Shown: positions 1 through 9,046, counted from the stretch's first letter. The stretch is DNA of 64,000 nt from Bin87 sp963668585 (GCA_963668585.1 OY764869.1:1798001-1862000), one strand, 5' to 3'. The notes: generated by a model from the letters alone, not told the origin. Made by a program: numbers and translations.

Positions 1-143
1 ACCAGTATTGTCGCGTCCACGGCATCCAGTCCCTGCGGGTCGCCGACGCCTCGGTGATGCCCGACGTCATCCGCGCCAACACCAACTGCACCACCATCAT
101 GATCGGCGAGCGCGTCGCCGAGTGGATCGGGTCCGGCCAGTAA
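1..143 (+). CDS. GMC family oxidoreductase, C-terminal end (partial)
   Basis: Only the last 46 or so codons are inside the window, read in the frame that begins at base 3 and stops at TAA 141-143. The peptide contains CRVHGIQSLRVADASVMPD, then NTNC and a closing MIGERVAEWI. This is the typical ending of GMC oxidoreductases (choline dehydrogenase or alcohol oxidase type), where the conserved catalytic His-Asn region and the last FAD contacts lie. The full enzyme would be a flavoprotein that oxidises an alcohol. Substrate cannot be told from this fragment. Confidence 0.85.
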   Translation, partial: QYCRVHGIQSLRVADASVMPDVIRANTNCTTIMIGERVAEWIGSGQ

Positions 144-195
144 ACCCAGCCTCCGGCATACCGACGCTCCATCTCCCGCCGCCGGTTGGGTTCCA

Positions 196-1827
196 GTGCG
201 CCTCAACTACGACCTGCACAGGCTGTTCGGGGATGCCTTCGGGGGCGTGACCACCGCTGCGACGGTGCTGCCGATGGCCTTGGCCTACGGCGTCGCCACC
301 GGATTGGGCCCCATCGCCGGCATGTACGGCGCCATCGCGGTAGGGTTCTGCGCGGCGGTATTCGGCGGCACCGCCGCCCGCATCGCATACGCGTCCGCCG
401 CCATGACGGTGGCGATGATGGTGGTGCTGACCCAGCACGCGGAAACGCTGGCGGAAGCCTTCACCATCGTCATGCTGGCCGGGCTGATGCAGATTGCCCT
501 GGGCATCCTGCGGATCGGCCGGTTCATCACCTACACGCCCTACTCCATGATCGCCGGCTTCACCTCCGGAATCGGCGTCATCATCATAGTCATCCAGATA
601 CTGCCATTCCTGGGCGTTTCCCCGGCGTCCGGCGGACTGGTCGGAATCATCCGCGCCATTCCGGATGCGGTGGCGCTGGCGAACTGGCACGCCTTAGTAG
701 TGGGGGCAGCGTCGCTTGTGATCTGCGTTTTCTGGCCGGGTCGGTTGAATCGCTTTTTGCCCGGGCCGCTGCTTGCCCTGGTGGCCGGAACCGCGGTGGC
801 GATGCTGTGGTTGGATGACGCGCCGGTCATAGGCGCTCTGCCGCAGGGTCTGCCCAGCCTGCAGTTGCCGGTAGTATCGCCCGACGTGATGCTGTCGGCG
901 GTGCAGCCGGCGCTGACCCTGGCGCTCATCGGGTCCGTCAACAGCCTGGTGACCTCGCTGGTGGCAGACTCGCTGACCCGCACTCGCCACCGGGCGAATC
1001 GGGAACTGGTGGGCCAGGGCATCGGCAACTTCGCCGCCGGACTGCTGGGAGCGCTTCCCGGCGCCGGCGCCACATCTGGAACCACCGTGAACATACGGGC
1101 GGGCGGCACCAGCCTCGTCTCCGGCGTTATCTGCGCCGCGGTCCTGCTGGTCCTCGTCCTTGGCCTGGGCCGAATCGCCGAGCCGATACCGCTGGCCGCA
1201 TTGGCCGGCGTTCTGATCAAAACCGGCTGGGACATCATCGACTGGCGGCTCATCACGCGCATTCGCCAGGTCCGGCGCGACTACCTGCTGGTGATGCTGC
1301 TCACCATGGCGCTCACCGTGTTCGTGGACCTGATCACGGCCATCGCGGTCGGCCTCATCGTGGCCGGATTCGCCCGGGCCAGGGACTCGGAACGGCGTGA
1401 ACTGGGCCGGGTGATATCCGTGCCGCTGCTGGATCGCGAGTTTTTCGATGGCCAACCGGACGCGGCCGACGCGGACCACTTTTCGGCTCGCGTGGGGCTG
1501 GTAGATCTGCGCGGCGAGTTTTCCTTCGCCTCCGCAAGCCAACTGGCCTGGTTGGTGGGCGCGGACATCGAGGAGCATGAGGTGGTAATTTTCGACTTCT
1601 CCAACACCGTCCACATGGACGACAGCGCCGCGCTGGTGATGGAGCGACTGATTGACTCGGCCATCGCCACCGACACGGAGTGCATCGTGCTCAACCTGTC
1701 CGGCCCGGTGGCCGACACGCTGCGGTCGCTCCATGTGTTCCGACGGGTTCCGGAAGAGCGGTTCGTCAGCAGCCTTGACGATGCCAGGGAACTCGCCGGC
1801 AGCCTGTTGAACGCCGCCGCCGAGTAG
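196..1827 (+). CDS. SulP/SLC26 family anion transporter with STAS domain
   Basis: A 543-residue inner-membrane protein. Residues about 20-400 are a series of hydrophobic segments of the SulP transporter fold, and residues about 425-535 form a STAS domain with the usual DDSAA stretch where regulatory serines lie in this family. Members carry sulfate, bicarbonate or dicarboxylates; the substrate here is not determinable. The start is GTG at 196, 52 bases after the stop of the GMC oxidoreductase, and length matches the family. The next gene is an unrelated flavin oxidoreductase 115 bases downstream. Confidence 0.92.
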   Translation: MRLNYDLHRLFGDAFGGVTTAATVLPMALAYGVATGLGPIAGMYGAIAVGFCAAVFGGTAARIAYASAAMTVAMMVVLTQHAETLAEAFTIVMLAGLMQIALGILRIGRFITYTPYSMIAGFTSGIGVIIIVIQILPFLGVSPASGGLVGIIRAIPDAVALANWHALVVGAASLVICVFWPGRLNRFLPGPLLALVAGTAVAMLWLDDAPVIGALPQGLPSLQLPVVSPDVMLSAVQPALTLALIGSVNSLVTSLVADSLTRTRHRANRELVGQGIGNFAAGLLGALPGAGATSGTTVNIRAGGTSLVSGVICAAVLLVLVLGLGRIAEPIPLAALAGVLIKTGWDIIDWRLITRIRQVRRDYLLVMLLTMALTVFVDLITAIAVGLIVAGFARARDSERRELGRVISVPLLDREFFDGQPDAADADHFSARVGLVDLRGEFSFASASQLAWLVGADIEEHEVVIFDFSNTVHMDDSAALVMERLIDSAIATDTECIVLNLSGPVADTLRSLHVFRRVPEERFVSSLDDARELAGSLLNAAAE

Positions 1828-1942
1828 CCAAATGCACCGGTTCGCCGCGCTCCCATATCGGAGTCCATCTGATAAACTTCGACCGAACCGCAGATTACAG
1901 TACCTGAAATCAAACAGCACTCTCCCGTCAAGGAGCGAACCA

Positions 1943-2794
1943 ATGTCAGTAGGAATTATCGTACCCCTGCCTGCCTACACCCTCGACCCGGCGTTCATCG
2001 CCAAGAAGGCCGAGGACCTGGGCTTCGAATCCATCTGGTACCACGAGCATCCCATCCTGCCCGTGACCAGCGCCAGCCCGTTTCCCGCTACCGGCGGCGA
2101 AATACCCTGGACCTACCGTCACTTCTCTGATCCCTATATGTCCCTGGCCATGGCCGCCGCCGTCACCGACCGGATCAAGCTCTGCACCGGCATCACGCTG
2201 GTTCCCGAGCGCAACCCGCTGATTCTGGCCAAGCAGATCTCCGTGCTCGACCGCCACAGCAACGGCCGGTTCGTCTTTGGCATCGGCGCCGGCTGGAACC
2301 GCGAGGAAACCGAGATGATGGGCGGCGACTTCGACCACCGCTGGACGCAAACCGAGGAGGCCGTCGGCGCCCTGAAGGAACTCTGGACCCAGGACCAGGC
2401 CGAGTTCCACGGCAAGTATTACAACTTCCCGCCCGTGTATATGTACCCCAAGCCCGTGCAGCAGCCTCACCCGCCCGTCCTGCTTGGCGGCAATGCCCGC
2501 AACGTCCTGCGACGCGTGGTGCGCTACGGCGACGGCTGGCTGCCCAACCGCGCCACGCCCGGCCAGATCGAGGACAGCCGCAAGCAGTTGGATGCCCTCG
2601 CGGCGGAACGTGGCCGCGACCCCCAGGCGCTGACCATATCTGTGTTCGGCCAGGCACCAGAAACCACCCGCCAGACCGTGGATGATTTCCTCAACGCCGG
2701 CGCGCTGCGTGTCTGCGTGTGGCCCAACCACAACGACTCCGAGGAGGAAATGGGCCAGCAATTGGAGCAGATGGCCGAGACGTTGATTCGATAA
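1943..2794 (+). CDS. LLM class (luciferase-like) flavin/F420-dependent oxidoreductase
   Basis: A 283-residue TIM-barrel oxidoreductase of the bacterial luciferase-like family. It starts SVGIIVPLP and has the family stretch FGIGAGWNREE at the middle, followed by PVLLGGNA and DGWLPNR near the cofactor phosphate site. I chose ATG 1943 because AAGGAG lies just upstream; a longer frame to 1832 has no family-like sequence. Close relatives use F420 or FMN to oxidise or reduce small organic molecules. Substrate is unknown. Its stop is followed within 5 bases by a strong palindrome. Confidence 0.9.
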   Translation: MSVGIIVPLPAYTLDPAFIAKKAEDLGFESIWYHEHPILPVTSASPFPATGGEIPWTYRHFSDPYMSLAMAAAVTDRIKLCTGITLVPERNPLILAKQISVLDRHSNGRFVFGIGAGWNREETEMMGGDFDHRWTQTEEAVGALKELWTQDQAEFHGKYYNFPPVYMYPKPVQQPHPPVLLGGNARNVLRRVVRYGDGWLPNRATPGQIEDSRKQLDALAAERGRDPQALTISVFGQAPETTRQTVDDFLNAGALRVCVWPNHNDSEEEMGQQLEQMAETLIR

Positions 2795-2798
2795 AGCG

Positions 2799-2825
2799 TA
2801 GGGGCGGGTTTCAAACCCGCCCCTA
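2799..2825. repeat. Dispersed palindrome (family P), co-directional copy
   Basis: A near-perfect 27-base hairpin with arms TAGGGGCGGG and CCCGCCCCTA around TTTCAAA. It lies 5 bases after the LLM oxidoreductase stop and before the lactonase. This is the only copy in the window that lies between two genes pointing the same way. Confidence 0.9.
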
Positions 2826-2873
2826 TCCGCGACAAAGCCCACCGTGATTTTGACCGAACCGGAGGTAGCAGAA

Positions 2874-3923
2874 ATGGCAACCTATGTGTACGTAGCGGCG
2901 CAGGATGACAACAAGGTGTCCATCTTCACCATGGACGAGGCCAACGGAGCCTTGACCATCGCGGGCGAGGAAGCCGTTTCCGGCGGCCCTTCCCTGTTGG
3001 CCATCAGCCCCGACCGGCAGACGCTCTACGCCGGGCACCGCGAGGTTCCCGAGATCACCAGCCACCGCATCAACCAGCAGACTGGCGAACTCACCCGCAC
3101 CGGGTCGGTCATACCGCCGGGCCCGCCGTCCTTCCTCGCCCCCGACCGCACCGGCCGGTTCCTGCTGTCGTCCTACTACGCCGATGGCAAGGCCGCCGTG
3201 CATCCCCTGGGCGACGATGGCAGCGTCGGCGCGGACCCCACGTCGGTTCTGGACACCGACACCGGCGCCCACGCCATCCAGACCGATCGCTCCAACCGCT
3301 TCGCCTACGTGCCCCACATCGCCCGGCAGAACGACAACGTGCTGGAGCCGCCCAAGAACATCCCGGCGCCCAACATCATCTACCAGTTCCGCTTCGATGT
3401 GTCCAACGGTGCGCTGACCGCCAACGACCCGCCCACGCTGTCGCAGGACGACATGATCGGGCCGCGACACTTCGCATTCCATCCCACTCTGGACGTGGTG
3501 TACTTCTCCAACGAGCAGGGGTGCAGCGTGTCGTCCTACACCATTGATGGCGAGGGCCGGCTGACGCCGCTGGAAACCGTGTCCACCCTGCCGGCCGGCG
3601 TGACTGAGCGCAACACCTGCTCCCAGATCCAGTTCTCACCCGACGGCAGCCTACTGTGCGTGCCCAACCGGGGTCACAACAGCATCGCCAGCTTCAAGGT
3701 GGACGGCGAGGGCCGGCTCACCCCGGCGGATCATGCCGCCACCGAGGCCGTGCCCAGCGCCTTCAGCCTCGACCCTTCGGGCCGCTACGTGTACGCCGCC
3801 GGGTCCGCGACGGGCCAATTGGCGTCCTACAGCATGAACGGCGACACCGGGGAACTGACTCCGCTGGGGACCTACGCGGTGGGCGCGCGTCCCATGTCGG
3901 TGCTGACGACAACGCTCGGCTAG
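2874..3923 (+). CDS. Lactonase family, seven-bladed beta-propeller (6-phosphogluconolactonase-like)
   Basis: A 349-residue protein of repeated beta-propeller blades of the form (V/L)YVAxxDDNKV, LLAISPD, FLAPDRTGRFLL, FAFHPTLDVVY, QFSPDGSLLCV and FSLDPSGRYVYAA. This is the pattern of the lactonase family that includes 6-phosphogluconolactonase and carboxy-cis,cis-muconate cyclase. It should hydrolyse or form a sugar or dicarboxylic lactone in the cytoplasm. ATG 2874 is preferred because GGAGG lies 10 bases upstream. A true pgl function is not certain since no pentose-phosphate genes are near. Confidence 0.88.
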   Translation: MATYVYVAAQDDNKVSIFTMDEANGALTIAGEEAVSGGPSLLAISPDRQTLYAGHREVPEITSHRINQQTGELTRTGSVIPPGPPSFLAPDRTGRFLLSSYYADGKAAVHPLGDDGSVGADPTSVLDTDTGAHAIQTDRSNRFAYVPHIARQNDNVLEPPKNIPAPNIIYQFRFDVSNGALTANDPPTLSQDDMIGPRHFAFHPTLDVVYFSNEQGCSVSSYTIDGEGRLTPLETVSTLPAGVTERNTCSQIQFSPDGSLLCVPNRGHNSIASFKVDGEGRLTPADHAATEAVPSAFSLDPSGRYVYAAGSATGQLASYSMNGDTGELTPLGTYAVGARPMSVLTTTLG

Positions 3924-3962
3924 AGTACGCGGCGCGTCCTGCCAGTCGGCTCACAGACGATT

Positions 3963-3991
3963 GTAGGGGCAGGTTTGAAACCTGCCCCTAC
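3963..3991. repeat. Dispersed palindrome (family P), GCAGG variant, convergent site
   Basis: A 29-base inverted repeat with arms GTAGGGGCAGGTTT and AAACCTGCCCCTAC. It stands between the lactonase gene (ending 3923, plus strand) and the VOC gene (ending 4063, minus strand), where it could act as a shared terminator. Confidence 0.9.
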
Positions 3992-4062
3992 CTGACTGAC
4001 CTCACCACGCGACCCACATCCAGGGATGGCTCGTGTTGCGGTGGTTGGCGCTATGCGGAGAT

Positions 4063-4458
4063 TTACACCAGAACGCCGAATCCTGACTTGGTGCAGATTT
4101 CCAGGCGGTTGTGATCGGGATCGTGGAAGTAGAAGGCCTGCTGGCCATCGTGGCGGGTCTGGATGTCGGTGCATTCCACGCCGATGTTCTGCAGTTCGTC
4201 CCGGGCCGCGGAGATGTTGTCAACCTCAAAGGCGGTGTGATGGGACGGCGCGGACGGAGCGTCGGGGTTCTCGATGATGTGGACCATTGCACCGCTGGGA
4301 AGCTGCAGCCAATATAGGTTGTCGCTGTCCACCATCTTCGGAATCTGCTTCACGCCCAGGACTTCCTGGTACCACTTTAGGGCGACGTCCTTGTCGCGAA
4401 CGTTGTAGGTGATGTGGTTGATGGCCTTGAGACGAATGTTGTCAGCGTTGAGTCCCAT
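4063..4458 (-). CDS. VOC (glyoxalase/bleomycin-resistance) superfamily protein
   Basis: A 131-residue single-unit VOC protein. It begins with the first beta-strand INHITYNV, continues VALKWYQEVLG, then WLQLPSGAMVHII, HTAFEVDNISAAR and ends FYFHDPDHNRLEI. Metal ligands expected in the family are His in INHITY, Glu or His near HHTAF and Glu in NRLEI. Members include glyoxalases, extradiol dioxygenases and epimerases; no specific reaction can be given. A GGAGG lies 10 bases before the ATG. The gene follows the amidohydrolase on the same strand after a 112-base gap, so the two may be co-transcribed. Confidence 0.9.
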   Translation of the reverse strand: MGLNADNIRLKAINHITYNVRDKDVALKWYQEVLGVKQIPKMVDSDNLYWLQLPSGAMVHIIENPDAPSAPSHHTAFEVDNISAARDELQNIGVECTDIQTRHDGQQAFYFHDPDHNRLEICTKSGFGVLV

Positions 4459-4570
4459 GAAAAGTTCCCTCCGATTGTTGGTTGTTGGGGTTGCTGATTT
4501 TCGGGATATGTGTCCTTCGACCGGCTCAGGACAGCGAGAACGCAGAGTGAGCAGAGTTGGTGCGACCAGG

Positions 4571-5542
4571 TCAGATGTTGAGCAGTCGCTCCAGGTTGGC
4601 GAAGAGGATGGCGTCCTTTTCCTCGCGGGACAGGCTCTCGAGGCCCAGTAGCCACGAGACGGGCCAGTCGGCGCACATATCGAACGGCCAGTCGGTGCCG
4701 AACACGATCCGTTCGATGCCCACCATGTCGATGAGCATACGCAAACCCTCTTCGCTGTGGGTCAGGCAGTCGTAGTAGAAGCGGCTGAGGTATGCGCTGG
4801 GCGGCTGGTTGAGGTTCACCCGCGCCTCGGGCCGCACCTGCCAACCGCGATCCATGCGGCCGATGCCGTAGCAGGCGTAACCGCCGCCGTGGCACAGGCA
4901 GATCTTGAGGTCGGGGTAGCGGTCCATCACGCCGCCGAATACGAAGGAAGCGAAGGTTACGGCCCGGTCGGCCAGGTTGCCAATGGTGTTGGGCAAATGG
5001 TAGCGGTCAAGGCGAGGGGATACGATGGTTCCGCCGCCCTGGTGGATCAGGAACATCGCGCCCAGGCGTTCGGCGGTGGCCCACAGGGGGTTGAAATACG
5101 GGTCGTCAAAGGTGCGGCCGTTCACGTGGTCGCCGATCATGGCGCCTTTGAGTCCCAGTTGCTCCACCGAGCGGGTCAGTTCCTCGATGGCCGCGCCCAC
5201 GTCCTGCATCGGCAGATGAGCGAGGCCGGCGAACCGGTCGGGGTATTCCTCGCTGAGCTGGGCAACGTAATCGTTGCACTCGCGGTGCATTGCCAGGGTT
5301 TGGTCCGAGTCCAGATCGTAGAAGTACATATTGGCGTTGGTGGACAGGACATGCACATCCACGCCCAGGGACTCCATATCGGCGATCCGCTGCTCCGGAG
5401 TCCAGAAGGTGCGTGGGTTGTAACGGTGCTGATTATAGAGGGCGGGGGCGCTGACGCCGAACCAGCTATCCCCATTCTGCATCGCGCGCAGCGCACTGGC
5501 CGGCGTAATATGAGCGTGAACGTCCAGGACTCTGACTGCCAT
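4571..5542 (-). CDS. Amidohydrolase 2 / ACMSD-like metal-dependent hydrolase or decarboxylase
   Basis: A 323-residue TIM-barrel protein with the metal pair H9-A-H11 in VLDVHAHITP, a second metal histidine in FLIHQGGG, a third in CLCHGGG, and the closing aspartate in VFGTDWPF. This is the arrangement of the amidohydrolase-2 family that contains aminocarboxymuconate-semialdehyde decarboxylase and gamma-resorcylate decarboxylase, so it probably acts on a cyclic or unsaturated carboxylic acid. Start ATG 5542 has AGGAGA 8 bases upstream; an upstream ATG at 5665 would add 41 non-conserved residues. A TATAAT box lies on this strand at 5622-5627, about 80 bases before the start. Confidence 0.9.
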   Translation of the reverse strand: MAVRVLDVHAHITPASALRAMQNGDSWFGVSAPALYNQHRYNPRTFWTPEQRIADMESLGVDVHVLSTNANMYFYDLDSDQTLAMHRECNDYVAQLSEEYPDRFAGLAHLPMQDVGAAIEELTRSVEQLGLKGAMIGDHVNGRTFDDPYFNPLWATAERLGAMFLIHQGGGTIVSPRLDRYHLPNTIGNLADRAVTFASFVFGGVMDRYPDLKICLCHGGGYACYGIGRMDRGWQVRPEARVNLNQPPSAYLSRFYYDCLTHSEEGLRMLIDMVGIERIVFGTDWPFDMCADWPVSWLLGLESLSREEKDAILFANLERLLNI

Positions 5543-5650
5543 ATTGTGCCGTCTCCTATTGGGGCGACCGACGACATTTATAGATGCAACCGGGCCGATT
5601 GAGGTTTGCCTACATGGCTGAATTATAGACGGTTTCGGCTGGGGCGTGTT

Positions 5651-5803
5651 CACTCTTTCCGTCATTTACCTGACATTTTCCGTTATTCCCGCGACAGTGG
5701 GAATCCAGAAAGTATGAAATTATGACAACGGTACTGTTGCCCAGGATTGTGTGGGTTCCTGCTTTCGCAGCAACGGCGTATGGTTTTCAAAATGCGAACG
5801 GGC
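5651..5803 (+). repeat. dRS3-like dispersed intergenic element, copy 1
   Basis: About 150 bases in the 448-base space between the amidohydrolase and the aldolase. It is clearly homologous, in opposite orientation, to 20411-20565; 19 bases at 5669-5687 are identical to the reverse complement of 20528-20546. It contains ATTCCC, 8 bases, GGGAAT at 5685-5704, the arrangement of the neisserial dRS3 repeat. Bases 5804-5940 continue with weaker similarity, including a decayed CTCATGCTGAGCGCGTCAAA segment of the MITE-like core. No gene is seen in the gap. Confidence 0.8.
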
Positions 5804-5990
5804 ACTATTCCGTCAGTCAGGCGATTGTATCGGCGCGTACCCCTCATGCTGAGCGCGTCAAAAGACGACCGGATAGCCGTCAACGGTCGAACACTACGGT
5901 ACGATATGCCCGGAATCAGGTTCAATCTCATGTTGACTGGGGGTAACCAGGGGCATAGGATTCGGGCAACCGGACGACAGGAGACACGAT

Positions 5991-6767
5991 ATGCGCGAAA
6001 ACACGATGAAGCAGAAACTGGCTGCGGGACAGCCGGTGTTCGGGTCGATGATCACCTTCCCATCGGCGGCGGTGGTGGAGATGCTGGGCTTCTTGGGCTA
6101 CGACTGGGTGCTGATTGATAATGAGCATGGCAGCATCACCGTGGACCTGGCGGAGGATATGATCCGCGCCGCCGAATATTCGGGCACCGCTCCCATCGTG
6201 CGCCCGGTGGGCAACCGGCCGGAGATCATCGCGCCGTTCCTAGACCGGGGCGCGTGGGGCGTGCAGGTGCCGCACGTCAACACGGCTGAAGAGGCAAGAG
6301 CCGCCGTCAAGGCCGTCAAGTATTTCCCCGACGGAGACCGCGGGTTGTTCAGCGGCGGTCGCCCGGCGGAGTATGGGTTCAACCAGGCCACCCCGGACTA
6401 CGTGGCCGACGCCAACCGCAACACCCTGGTGTGCCTGATGCTGGAAGAGGTGGAGGCCATCGAAAACATCCCCGAACTGGTGAAAGTGCCGGGAGTGGAC
6501 GTATATTTCATCGGCGCCGGCGACCTGTCGCAGAGCATGGGCTACCCAGGCCAGCAGACGCATCCGGAGGTCCAGGCGTTGGTGGAAAAGGGCGTGCAGC
6601 AGATTGCCGCCGCTGGCATCACGGCAGGTTGCAGTTGCCCCGACAACCTGGTGCCCCACTACCTGGAACTGGGCGTTCGCTACTTCCACAACACCGTAGG
6701 TCGGTTGATTCAGGGCGCCAGCAACGAGTACCTCAAGACCATGCGCGCAGCGGCCGACGGGCTATAG
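5991..6767 (+). CDS. HpcH/HpaI family aldolase (class II 2-oxo-acid aldolase)
   Basis: A 258-residue aldolase that cleaves or makes 4-hydroxy-2-oxo acids using a divalent metal. The residues used by E. coli HpaI have counterparts here at almost the same positions: H46 in DNEHGS, R71 in IVRPVG, E152 in MLEEVEA and D178 in GAGDLS. AGGAGA precedes ATG 5991 by 7 bases. The hypothetical gene at 6822 follows after 54 bases on the same strand, so the two may form a unit. HpaI-type enzymes end the homoprotocatechuate route, but relatives act on many 2-oxo acids, so the substrate is open. Confidence 0.92.
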   Translation: MRENTMKQKLAAGQPVFGSMITFPSAAVVEMLGFLGYDWVLIDNEHGSITVDLAEDMIRAAEYSGTAPIVRPVGNRPEIIAPFLDRGAWGVQVPHVNTAEEARAAVKAVKYFPDGDRGLFSGGRPAEYGFNQATPDYVADANRNTLVCLMLEEVEAIENIPELVKVPGVDVYFIGAGDLSQSMGYPGQQTHPEVQALVEKGVQQIAAAGITAGCSCPDNLVPHYLELGVRYFHNTVGRLIQGASNEYLKTMRAAADGL

Positions 6768-6821
6768 GAACAGATCCGGATCACCCACCATTCGAACCAG
6801 CTCTACCAGGAGAATCAAATT

Positions 6822-7403
6822 ATGACCAGCCCAGTTGATCCCGTACAGATACGCCTCACCGGCGAGAACTCTTTTATCCGCCTTGCGCAGGAGGAGGGCG
6901 GGGCGCAGACCACTCGAACGAGCCACTGGCGCGTCCTCTGGACGCCGGCCGGTGCCGGCCACGTCCTGTTCCTGAAGAGCGACGACCTGGACCGCGACCC
7001 CGTCCGCGTGTACTCCGACAACATCGCCATGACCCGCTACGTGCAGGAAGAGATCGAGAGCATGCTGTTTCCGGAATTCGGCGACACCTCCCTGCCCGTG
7101 ATCAGCGCGGAATTCAGCCGGTCGGGCAGCATCGCCAGCGCCTATAACGAGATCATCACGGCGTCAACGGAGACGGTGGTGCTCAGCTGGCACGATTTCT
7201 TCACGCCCTACATGCTCAACAACCCGGCCGGTGAGGCTTCCGGCCGCACTCATGGCGTGTATAGCTGCTTCTTCCCGGCGCGGCAGGCCCAGATCACCGT
7301 GGGCGACAAGGCGCTGCCCGGCGTAGTGTCCCTGGAAATGCGCGGCCTTGCCCAGAGCAGCGCCGCATGCATCGCCTGGTCCGAAACGTGGGTGAAGCCG
7401 TAG
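6822..7403 (+). CDS. Conserved-looking hypothetical protein, 193 aa
   Basis: I do not recognise this family. It is a soluble 193-residue protein with no signal peptide or membrane segment. Notable stretches are a tryptophan-rich strand SHWRVLWTP at about 35, YSDNIAMTRYVQEEI at about 64, VLSWHDFFTPYML at about 123 and GVYSCFFPARQA at about 147, which read like a folded alpha/beta domain rather than chance translation. AGGAGA lies 9 bases before the ATG. It follows the HpcH/HpaI aldolase and converges with the halogenase-like gene. Confidence 0.8.
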   Translation: MTSPVDPVQIRLTGENSFIRLAQEEGGAQTTRTSHWRVLWTPAGAGHVLFLKSDDLDRDPVRVYSDNIAMTRYVQEEIESMLFPEFGDTSLPVISAEFSRSGSIASAYNEIITASTETVVLSWHDFFTPYMLNNPAGEASGRTHGVYSCFFPARQAQITVGDKALPGVVSLEMRGLAQSSAACIAWSETWVKP

Positions 7404-7425
7404 GGCTGCGTTGACACCGATGTAT

Positions 7426-7455
7426 CGTAGGGGCGAGTGGTAATTCGCCCCTACG
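7426..7455. repeat. Dispersed palindrome, CGAATTCG-type variant, overlapping a stop codon
   Basis: A 30-base inverted repeat with arms CGTAGGGGCGA and TCGCCCCTACG. It lies between converging genes. Its right arm covers 7451-7453, which is the TAG stop of the minus-strand halogenase-like gene, so the repeat itself supplies the stop codon. Confidence 0.85.
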
Positions 7456-9046
7456 TCGTTACGGCCCCGTCCACGTAGAGGATTTGCAACGCCTGACGCG
7501 CGGCCGGTTCGACCTGCTTGATGGACGCGGTATCCATTCCGTTACAGAGGTCAGCGATGGCATCGATGGCGGTGCGCCTGCCGTTCAGGCGCGTGAGCAG
7601 TTGCGCCACCAGCGCGCTGCAGGGCAGTCCTTCGGGGTGTCCGTCGGTAACCAACCCGACGCCCCAGACGAATCTGTCCCCGGCCAGCACCGGCTGACGT
7701 TGCAATAGCACGCCTTCGGCCAGTCGCAGCGGGGCATCCAGGGGCAACCCCTGGCTCTGGCGGCGCTGGCGTTCCGACTCTACGGCGGCGACGCTGTCGC
7801 CAAAAGCCGCTGGAGCGAGGCCGTGGGATAACACCACGCGCTCGTAGCCCCGGGCCGGCTGTCCCGCCACGGCCTGTATGAACGACTGGCGCGGCGACAG
7901 GGAAGGGTCGTTGTCCAGCAGTCGTCGGGCCTCCCAGAAGTAGGAATCTGCGGTGCGGTTGCTGGAGTAAAAAAGTCGCGCCAGTTCCCGAAAGTGCCCG
8001 TACTCCTTGTAATAGAGTTGCTGATACACGTTGCCAGCGGAGGCGGCGATGGTTGGATCGTCCAGAGCCGATGTTACTGCGGCGGCGGCCAGTGTGGCGG
8101 AGGTCAGGGCGAGGTGTACGCCGGAAGAGAAGAGGGGGTCGATGAAACATCCGGCGTCACCCACGAGGATGTAGCCGAGGCCGTGAAGGGTCCGGCACCG
8201 GTAGGACCAGTCGCGCAGCACCTCAGGGCCGGATACGAACTGGGCCGACGCCAGCATTTCGGCCAGGCGCGGCGCGGCGGCGACCTGAGATTCAAGGAAC
8301 CGCTGGGCGCCTTGTTCGCGGATGCCCTGCTGGCCGGTTTCGGCGTCCACCACCGCGCCGACGCTGGCCCATCCGCCGCTGAGCGGGATGTGCCAGAGCC
8401 ACCCGTTCGCCTGGGACTCGATCAGGATGTTGCCCTCGTCGGGTGGCGGCAGGTGTTCGCCGCCCTCATAGTAGCCGTACACCGCCAGGTTGCGGAAGAA
8501 ATCGTCCCATTCCCTCAACGCCAACTGGCGGGATATCAGACTGCCCTGGCCGCTGGCGTCAACCACGTAACGGGCAGGCAGCGAGGTTTCGCCGGACGAG
8601 CCATCGGCGGCACGACAGCGCACGGCCACGGCGGTTCCGGCATCGTCGAACTCCACGCCGGTGGCCTGGATGCCCTCGCGCACGTCAACGCCGGCGCGGC
8701 GGGCGTTGTTGAGCAGAATGGCGTCAAAATCAGGTCGCCACACTTGGTACGAGTGCGGGTTGCTGGCATTGGTCTCGCTGAAGTGCCAACTCCACGGCTT
8801 GCGATCGGCCCCCCAGATCATCGTCGCGCCGCGCTTGAGGGTGAAGCCGGCCCGCTGCACGTCGTCCAGCGCTCCCAGATCCTCAAGGATGGGTATGCTG
8901 GCCGGCAGCAGGGATTCGCCGACGTGGGCGCGAGGGAATCGTTCACGCTCCAGCAGCACGACGGGATGCCCCTGCCGGGCGAGCAGCGCGCTGGCGCAGG
9001 AACCGGCGGGTCCGCCGCCAATGACAATGATGGGAGTTTCGGGCAC
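7451..9046 (-). CDS. FAD-dependent halogenase-like monooxygenase
   Basis: A 531-residue flavoprotein. The N-terminus has the FAD site IGGGPAGSCASALLAR and the GESLLP segment found in flavin halogenases. K71 in FTLKRGA aligns with the lysine that carries the active-site chloramine in PltA/CmlS-type enzymes, WLWHIP at 216-221 fits the halogenase WxWxIP motif, and GDAGCFIDPLFSSGVHLAL is the second flavin motif. Both diagnostic motifs together favour a true halogenase over a plain hydroxylase or geranylgeranyl reductase. The start is GTG 9046, 12 bases after the VapC stop. No carrier protein or biosynthetic cluster is nearby, so a free small-molecule substrate is likely. Confidence 0.82.
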   Translation of the reverse strand: MPETPIIVIGGGPAGSCASALLARQGHPVVLLERERFPRAHVGESLLPASIPILEDLGALDDVQRAGFTLKRGATMIWGADRKPWSWHFSETNASNPHSYQVWRPDFDAILLNNARRAGVDVREGIQATGVEFDDAGTAVAVRCRAADGSSGETSLPARYVVDASGQGSLISRQLALREWDDFFRNLAVYGYYEGGEHLPPPDEGNILIESQANGWLWHIPLSGGWASVGAVVDAETGQQGIREQGAQRFLESQVAAAPRLAEMLASAQFVSGPEVLRDWSYRCRTLHGLGYILVGDAGCFIDPLFSSGVHLALTSATLAAAAVTSALDDPTIAASAGNVYQQLYYKEYGHFRELARLFYSSNRTADSYFWEARRLLDNDPSLSPRQSFIQAVAGQPARGYERVVLSHGLAPAAFGDSVAAVESERQRRQSQGLPLDAPLRLAEGVLLQRQPVLAGDRFVWGVGLVTDGHPEGLPCSALVAQLLTRLNGRRTAIDAIADLCNGMDTASIKQVEPAARQALQILYVDGAVTT

